The notes below the pieces were generated by a model, which ran no database searches, was not told the origin of the DNA, and saw nothing but the letters and a program-made list of their open reading frames with translations. A stretch of 34,867 nt of DNA from Desulfobaccales bacterium (GTDB lineage Bacteria > Desulfobacterota > Desulfobaccia > Desulfobaccales > 0-14-0-80-60-11): assembly GCA_037481655.1 (NCBI GenBank), contig JBBFLF010000027.1:1-34867 (forward strand), given 5' to 3'. Positions 1-6,591 of the stretch are shown piece by piece (positions within the stretch are counted from its first letter, which is position 1; each line of letters opens with the position of its first letter). The translations under genes were made by a program, and so were the position numbers.

Positions 1-4
1 GGGG

Positions 5-23
5 CAGGGGTCTGCGACCCCTG
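5..23. other. Perfect 8-bp dyad at the window edge
   Basis: Bases 5-12 and 16-23 are perfectly complementary around a 3-base loop. No U-tract follows, and the rest of 24-72 shows nothing recognisable. It may belong to the 3' end of a gene outside the window, but this cannot be judged from here. Confidence 0.3.
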
Positions 24-72
24 GCACCTTCCCCCAAAGACACATTTTAGCAGGGGTGCCCGGCCGGGGCCG

Positions 73-101
73 AAAGAAAAACGCCCCGGCAGGCCGGGGC
101 G
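73..101 (-). terminator. Rho-independent terminator of the Cys-rich pair
   Basis: Bases 82-90 and 93-101 form a perfect 9-bp GC stem. On the minus strand it is followed by TTTTTC (complement of 76-81). It lies about 60 bases past the stop of the 53-residue gene, as expected for the end of the minus-strand transcript that starts near 770. Confidence 0.85.
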
Positions 102-162
102 GGATATGGGGTGTAGAGGGCGGGGCCGGCCGGTCCTCCCGGCCCGCCCCGGGAAAGGGAGA

Positions 163-324
163 TTAATCCATCTCCTGCATCTTCTTGTTGCAGCAGTCCG
201 GCACCGGGGCGTCAGCGGGCACGGATTTGAAGGTGTTGCACTGAATGCAGACGTAAGTCTTGTTTTCCTGCTGGGCCTCGCACTTGTGGGTGCTGCTGGC
301 ACAACCGCACGAACAACCGCTCAT
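163..324 (-). CDS. Desulforedoxin-like Cys-rich miniprotein, 53 aa
   Basis: A 53-residue protein. The C-terminal half carries Tyr-x-Cys-x-x-Cys (C26, C29), a 14-residue spacer, Cys-Cys (C44, C45) and a Met a few residues later. That is the layout of desulforedoxin and of the desulforedoxin domain of desulfoferrodoxin, which bind one iron by four Cys. A zinc-ribbon reading is also possible. The N-terminus adds a Cys-x-Cys-x-Cys cluster (C4, C6, C8) plus H13 and C15, which desulforedoxin lacks and which could hold a second metal. AGGAGG lies 6 bases before the ATG at 324; the ATG at 330 directly abuts it and is unlikely to be used. The gene follows the 119-residue gene by 43 bases, probably as one operon. 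The fold assignment is inferred from Cys spacing only. Confidence 0.7.
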   Translation of the reverse strand: MSGCSCGCASSTHKCEAQQENKTYVCIQCNTFKSVPADAPVPDCCNKKMQEMD

Positions 325-367
325 GTACATCCTCCTGTGGTGGTTTTGGAAAAGTCCTGGTTATTAC

Positions 368-727
368 TTACTCCGCGCCGGCGGGCAGGGGCCGCTCGTA
401 CTGCTCCTCCACCGTCCAGCCCTTGGCCACCAGGTCGGCCAGAGGGGGCGGGTCGTAGCCGGCGTAGTAATCCCGGTTGCCATGGGTGTCCACCATGTGC
501 ACCTCCACCACGGTGTCATCTTTGCGCACCCGGTAGCCCCAGGCGTAGTTGTCGGTGGAGGAGGGGCAGGTGGCCTTGCCTTCGAAGACCAGGGTGTTTT
601 TGTCCGCCTTGACCTTGGAGAAGGTGAAGCAGCAGTCCTGGCCGCCGCCGCCGCAGCCGCACTTGCCCCGGCGGAAAGCAAAGCCGTCCACCTCATAGCC
701 GCCAGGGATTTTGTTGATCAGCGCCAT
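368..727 (-). CDS. Small Cys-rich hypothetical protein, 119 aa
   Basis: A 119-residue soluble protein with no signal peptide or membrane segment. Near residues 23-33 it has a compact cluster, Cys-Gly-Cys-Gly4-Gln-Asp-Cys-Cys, and one more Cys near residue 54, a plausible metal-binding or redox site. The rest is rich in charged and aromatic residues, with no family I recognise. GAGGAG precedes the ATG by about 9 bases and an AT-rich promoter-like block lies just upstream. It is followed after 43 bases by the desulforedoxin-like gene, and both end at one terminator, so a shared metal or redox role is likely. The coding frame is supported by the Shine-Dalgarno site and the operon layout; the function is unknown. 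Confidence 0.7.
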   Translation of the reverse strand: MALINKIPGGYEVDGFAFRRGKCGCGGGGQDCCFTFSKVKADKNTLVFEGKATCPSSTDNYAWGYRVRKDDTVVEVHMVDTHGNRDYYAGYDPPPLADLVAKGWTVEEQYERPLPAGAE

Positions 728-731
728 TAAA

Positions 732-775
732 GTGGCTCCTCTTTAAAATTTCTTATTCAATATTAATTATTCAAC
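732..775 (-). promoter_or_regulatory. AT-rich promoter region with TTGAATAA direct repeats
   Basis: This is an AT-rich island in a GC-rich setting, directly upstream of the 119-residue gene. Read on the minus strand it contains TTGAATAA twice, 14 bases apart start to start, then an A/T-rich stretch and the GAGGAG ribosome-binding site. The first TTGAAT could be a -35 box, but the -10 box is poor. The direct repeat could be a regulator site. Confidence 0.4.
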
Positions 776-1065
776 CGCCCCTGGCAACCCCCCTGGCGGA
801 TTTTTTTCGCCATGGGCGCCGAAGGGCCCGCCTGGCGGGGTTTATCTGCTCAAAGGCCCGAGGAGACAAAAAGAGTCTAAATTCATTTGACGACGCCCGG
901 CGTCCGAATTATTTTTATGTGATAAATTATTGACAGGGGAAAGTCGGAGTCCGGCTTCCCCAGGGATTCCCGGGAGGTGCCGATTTAAGCCCGGCACCGC
1001 TCTTTGGCGCGCCTGCCATGAGGGGGTGAGCCCATGGAGAGACCGCCTCGGGATGGGACCAAACG
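776..1065. other. Divergent intergenic region upstream of the HpnN-like gene
   Basis: I find no gene here. The spacer holds promoter sequences for the minus-strand Cys-rich pair (below 775) and for the plus-strand exporter (887-915). It also has a GC dyad followed by seven T on the plus strand near 775-800, and a second short GC dyad near 830-840. The stretch 930-1065 shows no convincing feature other than the leader of the exporter gene. Confidence 0.5.
887..915 (+). promoter_or_regulatory. Candidate sigma-70 promoter for the exporter operon
   Basis: TTGACG at 887-892 and TATTTT at 910-915 are separated by 17 bases. The spacer includes the short palindrome GACGC-ccg-GCGTC, which overlaps the -35 box and could be an operator. 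The -10 match is only 4 of 6. The leader to the GTG start would be about 145 bases. Confidence 0.4.
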
Positions 1066-3825
1066 GTGGCCAAGATTACCTCGCCTGCACCTGACGGCCG
1101 GTGGACGGCGCTCATCAAGCGCCTGGCCTGGCCCATCATCATCGTCAGCCTGATCCTCACCGGGCTGTCGGTTTACTATTCCCTCACCCACCTGCACTTT
1201 TCCCTCAGCCGCACCGAGCTGGTGGCCAGCGACCTGCATCTCATCCGCCTCACCCAGGAGCTGGAGCGGGAATTCGGGGAGCGGGACCAGTTCGTGGTGG
1301 TGGTGGAAAACCGGGACAAAGCCCAATCCATCGCCTTTGCCGAAGCGCTGGCGGCCCGGCTGCGCCAGCATCAGGTCCGTTTTCCGGAAATCTTCTATCG
1401 CGTCGATCCCCAGCCTTTTCGAAAATGGGCCCTGCAGTATCTGGACCGCCCGGACCTGCAGGAGCTTAAGACCAAGCTCACCGAGCACCGGCATATCTTG
1501 GAGGCCATCGCCGCCGAGCCCACCCTGACCCGGTTCTTCCAGGAAGTGAACCAGGAAATCACCCGGGCCATGATCAGCGAGGTCTTCACCTCCTTCCTGG
1601 AGGAGAAGGAGGAGGAGCCCATCCCGGATCTCACCCTGTTCAACGCCACCCTGCGGGAGCTGGAGCGCAGCCTCACCGGCCAAGGGGCGTACCGCACCCC
1701 CTTAAAGACCCTGCTCCCCGGGGACCTGGGGGATATCAGCCAGGAAGGCTACTTTTTCACTGACAACGACAAGTATCTCCTCTTTCTGGTGACCACCCGG
1801 CAGGACGGCTTCACCAATACCCATGAGGACTTGGAGTTTCTGCGCGCTGAGGTGGCGGCGGTCAAGGCCCAGTTCCCCGACGCCGTGGTGGGGGTCACCG
1901 GGCCCGCGGCCCTGTCTGCGGATGAAATGGCGGGGGCCTTCGCCGACATCAACCTGGCCTCCTGGCTCTCCTTCTTCCTCCAGGTGGCCGTCATGGTGCT
2001 CTTCTTCCGGAGCCTTAAAAGGCCCCTGGTGCAGGGCATCGTCCTGGCGGTGGGCATCGCCTGGACCATGGGGGTGGCCACCCTGGTGGTGGGCCGCCTC
2101 AACATCCTGTCCATCGTCTTTGCCCCCCTGATGCTGGGCATCTGTGTGGATTTCGGCATCCACTGGTATTCCCGCCTGGAGGAGGAGCAGGGGAGCCTGC
2201 CGTATTGCCATGATCTGATCTTCGAGCGCACCGTCAAGGGCGCCAATCCGGGGAACTTTTACGCCGCCTTGGCGGCCCTGTTCTCCATCCTGCCCCTGGC
2301 CTTCACCGGCTTTCAGGGGTTGGCGGAGCTGGGTATCATCGTCTCTTTGGGGATTCTGGTCTATCTAGTGGCCATCTTTGTGCTGCTCCCCGCCCTGGCC
2401 TATGTCACCGAAGGCTGCCGGCGTCGCCAGGACCGCACCGAACCCCCGCCCCCCTCCGCCCCGGAGCCGTTTTTCTCTTTGAACTGGGCCAAGCCGGAAG
2501 TGGTGGTCGCCTTAGGGCTGATCGTCACCGTTTTGGGAAGCATCAGCCTCTGGTACGTGCCCTTCGACCTCAACCCCTTACGCCTGCAGAACCAGCGCAC
2601 CGAATCGGTGGTCTGGGAGATGAAGATCCTGCAGGAGTCCCGCTACTCCAGCTCGTATGGCACCATGGTCTCCACCGACCTGGCGGACCTGCCCCGGAAG
2701 GTGGAGGAGCTGAAGGCCAAGCCCACGGTCTCCCATGTGGAGTCCATCCTTTCCTTTTTGCCCAAGGAGCCGGAGAGCAAACTCCCCCTCATCCAGGAGC
2801 TGGCCCCCATCCTCACCCGGGTGAGCTTTGCCCCGGAGGCGGTGAGCGACCGGCCGGTGGACCTGACGGAGCTGGGCGCAATCCTGGGCCGCATCCGCTT
2901 CAAACTCAGCCAGGCCAAGGAGAGCGACTGGAAGCCCGAGGCCAAGCCTGCCCAGGAGCAACTGGATGAGGCCAACCTGCTCCTGGCCCGGCTGGTGCCC
3001 CTCATTCAGGCCGGCGGTCCGGACCTCCCCGCCCGGGCCCTGGATTTTCAGCGGCATCTCTTCGCCGACTTCCGGGACAAGTGGGACCTCCTGGTGAGCA
3101 ATCTGGGCTCCGGCACCCCCACCATCGCCGACCTGCCCCAGGCGGTACGGCAGCGCTTCGTCAGCCCCCAGAACCACTATCTCATCCGCATCTTCCCGTC
3201 CATCGACATCTGGGACCCTGAACCTTTGGGCCGCTTCGTGGCCGACCTCCAGAGCGTGGATCCCAATGTGGTGGGTGATCCGGTGCTGCTCTACGTCTTC
3301 AATTTCGCCTTTAAAAACGCCTGTTTGTGGGCCGCGGGGGTGGCTCTGCTGGCCATCTTCTTGTTGCTTTGGTTTCTCCTCCGGAGTCTCAGCTTTGCCC
3401 TGCTGGCCCTCATCCCCCTGTTTGTGGGCACGGCCCTCACTCTTTGCCTCATGTGGCTTCTGGGCCTGACCTTCAATCAGGCCAATGTGCTCTTTTTGCC
3501 CTTGATCCTGGGGGAAGGCATCGAATACGGCATCATCATCCTGGTGCGCTGGAAGCTGGAGGCTTCTGCCCGGGCCATCACCCTGCCCCGCAGCACCGCC
3601 AAGGGTGTGGCCCTGGCCGCCCTCACCACCGCCTTCGGGTTCGGGAGCATGATGATTTCCGGGCACCGTGGGACCTTCAGCCTGGGCCTCCTTTCCACCG
3701 TAGGCAGCTTGAGCGTCCTGGTGGCGGCCCTGACGGTCCTGCCGGCTTTCTTGCGGGTCCTGGAGCGGGTGCTGGTGCCGAGGCCGGTGCCTTGCCCCCG
3801 GGCCTTGGCCTCCACAGACGATTAA
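1066..3825 (+). CDS. hpnN: HpnN-like RND/MMPL lipid exporter
   Basis: A 919-residue RND-superfamily membrane transporter of the MMPL/HpnN type, thought to move hopanoids or related lipids from the inner towards the outer membrane. The layout is the RND duplication: TM1 near residues 20-42, a large periplasmic domain to about 285, a cluster of membrane helices to about 445, another helix near 478-500, a second periplasmic domain to about 745, and a final helix cluster to about 895. Acidic and Gly-rich motifs in the helices (GICVDFGIHWYSRL, LGEGIEYGIIILVRW) match the proton-relay region of MMPL proteins. The start is a GTG with a weak ribosome-binding site. The MlaC/HpnM-like gene follows after 16 bases, which supports the HpnN assignment. 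No squalene-hopene cyclase gene is in the window, so the cargo is inferred. Confidence 0.8.
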   Translation: MAKITSPAPDGRWTALIKRLAWPIIIVSLILTGLSVYYSLTHLHFSLSRTELVASDLHLIRLTQELEREFGERDQFVVVVENRDKAQSIAFAEALAARLRQHQVRFPEIFYRVDPQPFRKWALQYLDRPDLQELKTKLTEHRHILEAIAAEPTLTRFFQEVNQEITRAMISEVFTSFLEEKEEEPIPDLTLFNATLRELERSLTGQGAYRTPLKTLLPGDLGDISQEGYFFTDNDKYLLFLVTTRQDGFTNTHEDLEFLRAEVAAVKAQFPDAVVGVTGPAALSADEMAGAFADINLASWLSFFLQVAVMVLFFRSLKRPLVQGIVLAVGIAWTMGVATLVVGRLNILSIVFAPLMLGICVDFGIHWYSRLEEEQGSLPYCHDLIFERTVKGANPGNFYAALAALFSILPLAFTGFQGLAELGIIVSLGILVYLVAIFVLLPALAYVTEGCRRRQDRTEPPPPSAPEPFFSLNWAKPEVVVALGLIVTVLGSISLWYVPFDLNPLRLQNQRTESVVWEMKILQESRYSSSYGTMVSTDLADLPRKVEELKAKPTVSHVESILSFLPKEPESKLPLIQELAPILTRVSFAPEAVSDRPVDLTELGAILGRIRFKLSQAKESDWKPEAKPAQEQLDEANLLLARLVPLIQAGGPDLPARALDFQRHLFADFRDKWDLLVSNLGSGTPTIADLPQAVRQRFVSPQNHYLIRIFPSIDIWDPEPLGRFVADLQSVDPNVVGDPVLLYVFNFAFKNACLWAAGVALLAIFLLLWFLLRSLSFALLALIPLFVGTALTLCLMWLLGLTFNQANVLFLPLILGEGIEYGIIILVRWKLEASARAITLPRSTAKGVALAALTTAFGFGSMMISGHRGTFSLGLLSTVGSLSVLVAALTVLPAFLRVLERVLVPRPVPCPRALASTDD

Positions 3826-3841
3826 TGTTGAGGAGAAGGAA

Positions 3842-4432
3842 ATGACCATGAAATTTCGGGGGAAAACCCTGCTCATCGCCCTGCTGGTCCTGGCTGTGGC
3901 CCTGCCCGCCTGGGCCGGCCCGCCCACCGACTACGTCCGGGGTATTCTGGAGGAGGTCATCCGCATCCAGAACGACCCGGCCATGGAAAAGACCCGGGCC
4001 GAGGCCATCCGCCGCATCATCCAGAAAAACTTTGACTTCCCCCGCATGGCCCAGGACTCCCTGGGAGCCGCCTACGGCCGCCTGAGTCCCGGCCAGCGCC
4101 AGGAGTTTGAGCGCCTCTTCGCCGCCCTCTTTCAAGATTCTTACACCCGCCTGGTGCTCAATTTCCTGAAGCGGGAAACCGTCACCTACCACCGGGAGAC
4201 CGTGGAGGGCAACCGGGCCAAGGTCTTCACCACCCTGGTGCGCACCAACGAGACCATCCCGGTGGATTACCTCATGCACACCCGCAGCAGCTCTTTTGTT
4301 CTCTATGACGTCATCGTGGACGGGGTGAGCATCCTGGACAACTACAAGCGCCAGTTTGCCCAGGTGATCAGCACCAAGTCCTTCGATTTTCTCCTGGAGC
4401 GGATGCGCACCCAGTACAAGGCCATCCAGTGA
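3842..4432 (+). CDS. MlaC/Ttg2D-family periplasmic lipid-binding protein (HpnM-like)
   Basis: A 196-residue exported protein with a clear signal peptide (residues 1-25, ending Ala-Trp-Ala). The mature part matches the MlaC/Ttg2D toluene-tolerance family: an N-terminal helical region with repeated Arg-Arg-Ile-Ile and Phe-Pro-Arg-Met-Ala motifs, then the segment with TYHRETVEGNRAKVFTTL and a Tyr-Asp-Val-Ile-Val-Asp-Gly-Val-Ser turn. MlaC proteins carry phospholipids across the periplasm; HpnM members accompany HpnN. AGGAG sits 6 bases before the ATG, and the gene lies 16 bases after the exporter, so co-transcription is very likely. The pair probably forms an export route from inner membrane to periplasmic carrier. 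No Mla ATPase or permease genes are nearby. Confidence 0.85.
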   Translation: MTMKFRGKTLLIALLVLAVALPAWAGPPTDYVRGILEEVIRIQNDPAMEKTRAEAIRRIIQKNFDFPRMAQDSLGAAYGRLSPGQRQEFERLFAALFQDSYTRLVLNFLKRETVTYHRETVEGNRAKVFTTLVRTNETIPVDYLMHTRSSSFVLYDVIVDGVSILDNYKRQFAQVISTKSFDFLLERMRTQYKAIQ

Positions 4433-4487
4433 GGCTCCCGGGCTCAAGGCGTTCCCTGTGAGTCCCCCTCAGATTCAGGCCCGGTGA

Positions 4488-4523
4488 CCGGAAAATCCCT
4501 TTCCGGCGCCGGGCCGGCTTTTT
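4488..4523 (+). terminator. Possible terminator after the exporter pair
   Basis: A 7-bp stem (4488-4494 with 4500-4506, 5-base loop) is followed by a short GC palindrome and then TTTTT at 4519-4523. The U-tract is separated from the main stem by the second palindrome, so efficiency is uncertain. Confidence 0.4.
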
Positions 4524-4622
4524 CCCCACCTTGCCAGACCCTGAAGGAATGGTTATCTGCTAAGACAAGAGTCTCGGGCCCCCTGGGCCTGAAGCCGGGA
4601 AAGACTGCCAGGGAGGCAAGCG

Positions 4623-4910
4623 ATGATCGTCATTTGCACTGATTCGGACCGGCGGGAACTGATGGAGGTGCTCACTGCGGAGGGGGTGACCCACGAGGTC
4701 TCCACCCGGGCCAGCACCCGGGAGCTGGGCACCGGCAGTTATGAGCTGTACACCATCCGGGCCAACCTGCCGGAAGTCAAGGTGCCGCCGGAGTACTCCC
4801 AGGGCGAGGCCTTCAATCTGAGGGCCTGGCGGCTGCCCTCCGGACGCCTCATCATCACCGATCTGGAAGGCAACCTGGAGCAGATCACCATCCCGCCGCC
4901 GGGGAAGTGA
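4623..4910 (+). CDS. Hypothetical protein, 95 aa
   Basis: A 95-residue cytosolic protein with no signal peptide or membrane segment and one Cys. The N-terminus (MIVICTDSDRRELMEVL) looks like a beta-alpha start, as in a small alpha/beta sandwich. The C-terminus is strand-rich with Gly turns. I do not recognise the family. A good GGGAGG site precedes the ATG by about 7 bases and codon use resembles its neighbours, so it is probably a real gene. It is 190 bases after the MlaC-like gene, with a possible terminator between them, so it may be transcribed alone. It is convergent with the CpsB-like gene. Confidence 0.6.
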   Translation: MIVICTDSDRRELMEVLTAEGVTHEVSTRASTRELGTGSYELYTIRANLPEVKVPPEYSQGEAFNLRAWRLPSGRLIITDLEGNLEQITIPPPGK

Positions 4911-4972
4911 TTTAGGGACAGCTTGGGGGCAAAGGGGGCAGGGACCGGCGGCTTCTGCCCTCTCTCCCACGC

Positions 4973-5018
4973 CCTCTCCCCCACCCCTTGTCGGGGAGAA
5001 AAGGGGGCGGGTGAGAGG
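4973..5018. repeat. G/C-rich palindromic element (diverged copy)
   Basis: CT-rich bases 4973-4989 and AG-rich bases 5001-5018 form an imperfect hairpin of about 17 bp between two convergent genes. Composition and form resemble the elements at 17500-17590 and 23903-23957, but the core sequence is not identical. It may serve as a weak bidirectional terminator; neither side has a U-tract. Confidence 0.4.
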
Positions 5019-5035
5019 CCCTCCTCCCCTCAAGC

Positions 5036-5773
5036 TCAGGTCAGCGGCTCGCCGGCCAGAATCTTGCGGGGGTTGTCGAGGACCAGAGCTTGAGCCTGGG
5101 CCTCCCCCAGCCAGCGCCGGAGTGTGGCCGCCGCCCGGGAGAGCTTCGGCGGCCGCCGGCGGCTGTCGTGGGCATCGCTGGCCACCACCGCCACCCGCCC
5201 CGCCTTGAGCAGCTTCTTGGTAAACCGGGACACCCACCAGCCAAAATCCCCGGTGATGCTCCCGGCGGTCACCTGGGCCAGGCAGCCCTGGTTAAGCAAC
5301 CTGAGGAGGCGCTCCGGCTTTTCCCGGAACAGGGGATGGCGCTCCGGATGGGCGAGAATGGGGGTGAGCCCCCGGGAGAGGAGCTCGAAGCAGATGTCCT
5401 CGGTGGCCGGCGGGATGGCGGTATCCGGCATCTCCAGGCAGAGGTAGCGCCCCTGATCGTTCACCGTCAGCAGCCGCCCATCCCGAAGGAGCTCCAGCAT
5501 CTCCGGGCATAAGGGCGCCTCGCAGCCCACCGCCACTTCCAAAGGGATTTCGGCTTCCTTAAGCCGGGTGCGCAATTCCTCCGCCTTGGCCAGGATGCGC
5601 GCCGCCGGGTTGAGGCGGTCCATCTCCACCAGCCGCCGGGCAAAGAGGTGCGGGGTGGCGGTCACCGTGGTGATGCCGTCCGCCACCGCCAGCCGGGCCA
5701 TCTCCAGGGCCCCCTCCCAACTGGCGGGGCCGTCGTCCAGCCCGGGGAGGATGTGCACATGCAGATCAATCAT
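5036..5773 (-). CDS. CpsB/YwqE-type PHP-domain tyrosine phosphatase
   Basis: A 245-residue PHP-fold metalloenzyme. It shows the family motifs in order: HVHILPGLDDGP at the N-terminus (metal-binding His-x-His and the characteristic Leu-Asp-Asp-Gly), Ala-Thr-Pro-His near residue 42, His-Pro-Glu-Arg-His in the middle and ASDAHD near the C-terminus. Family members (CpsB, CapC, YwqE, Wzb-independent) are manganese-dependent protein-tyrosine phosphatases that dephosphorylate the tyrosine kinases controlling capsule or exopolysaccharide synthesis. No such kinase or polysaccharide gene is in the window, so its target here is unknown. The gene lies 80 bases downstream of the O-methyltransferase on the same strand and may be co-transcribed. 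The Shine-Dalgarno site is weak. Confidence 0.85.
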   Translation of the reverse strand: MIDLHVHILPGLDDGPASWEGALEMARLAVADGITTVTATPHLFARRLVEMDRLNPAARILAKAEELRTRLKEAEIPLEVAVGCEAPLCPEMLELLRDGRLLTVNDQGRYLCLEMPDTAIPPATEDICFELLSRGLTPILAHPERHPLFREKPERLLRLLNQGCLAQVTAGSITGDFGWWVSRFTKKLLKAGRVAVVASDAHDSRRRPPKLSRAAATLRRWLGEAQAQALVLDNPRKILAGEPLT

Positions 5774-5853
5774 GGCCCAAGGGGTCGGGGAAAAGGCTGT
5801 GGGCGGAGCAGGAGTAAATAAGCTCCGGCTCCTTCTCCCGCTGATTCACGGCC

Positions 5854-6483
5854 TCAGCCCGAGCGGTCGCCCTCCACCTTGACGGCGAAGGCCAGGCCGT
5901 CCCGCTCCGGGGAATGCTGGGGCAGGAGGCAGAGCAACGGCACGCTGCGCCACCCCGGGGAGAGGAAAAGCTCCCGGTTGAAATCCGCCGCCGCGGCAAA
6001 GCCCACGTTGTCGGCCACCAACAACCCCCCGGGCCGGAGCAGCCGATGGCAGTGGGGCAAAGCCGGCAGATACCCCTCCTTGTCAATATCCAGGAAAATG
6101 AAGTCAAAGGGGCCGGTGAGCTCGGCCAGGATTTTCAGGGCCTCCCCGGTGCGCACTTCCACCCGGTCCGCCACTCCGGCCCGGGACAGGTTGGCTTGCG
6201 CCCGGGCGGCCATGACGGGGTCCCGTTCCAGAGTGAGAAGATGGCCGTCGGTCACGGCCAGGGCCCGGGCCAGGTAGATGGCGGAATAGCCGGTGGCGGT
6301 CCCCAGCTCCAGGACCTGGCGGGCGCCCATGGCCACCACCAGCAGGGCCAAAAGCTCCGCCACCACCGGCCCGACGATGGGGATGCGTTCAAAGACGGCC
6401 TCTTCCTCCAGGCGCTTCAAAAATTCGTCCCGCGGGGGCACGAAACGGCGGAAATAGCCTTCCAGATCCGGGAGCATGCTCAT
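5854..6483 (-). CDS. Class I SAM-dependent O-methyltransferase (family 3)
   Basis: A 209-residue enzyme of the O-methyltransferase family 3 group (caffeoyl-CoA OMT/TrmR-like). The SAM-binding motif I is VLELGTATGYSAIYLA. The following acidic residue is in the Leu-Glu-Arg-Asp loop, and the FIFLDIDKEGY segment carries the Asp that binds a divalent metal in this family. The length is normal. Members methylate catechol-type small molecules or, in TrmR, a tRNA wobble uridine; the substrate here cannot be told. An AAAGG-like site precedes the ATG at 6483. A second ATG two codons on is possible. It is divergent from the first dikinase-like gene and upstream of the CpsB-like gene. Confidence 0.85.
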   Translation of the reverse strand: MSMLPDLEGYFRRFVPPRDEFLKRLEEEAVFERIPIVGPVVAELLALLVVAMGARQVLELGTATGYSAIYLARALAVTDGHLLTLERDPVMAARAQANLSRAGVADRVEVRTGEALKILAELTGPFDFIFLDIDKEGYLPALPHCHRLLRPGGLLVADNVGFAAAADFNRELFLSPGWRSVPLLCLLPQHSPERDGLAFAVKVEGDRSG

Positions 6484-6591
6484 GGATTGACCTTTGAGGA
6501 GAATGGCACTATTGCTAACGGGCGATTGAGACCGGCATCCTGATAGCTTACAATAACATGTATCAAACGTGAGGGTGAAAGAAAAGCCGCC

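Noticed and set aside
775-800. GC dyad followed by seven T on the plus strand, like a terminator
   Set aside because: No plus-strand gene lies before it. It sits in the promoter region of the minus-strand pair, and its A-tract on that strand is more likely an UP-like element.
1066-3825. Call as an AcrB-type multidrug pump
   Set aside because: It lacks adjacent membrane-fusion and TolC-like genes, and the length and partner gene fit MMPL/HpnN better.
6504-6515. TGGCAC...TTGC resembling a sigma-54 promoter upstream of the first dikinase-like gene
   Set aside because: The GG and GC elements are 9 bases apart rather than 12, so the site would not be read by sigma-54.
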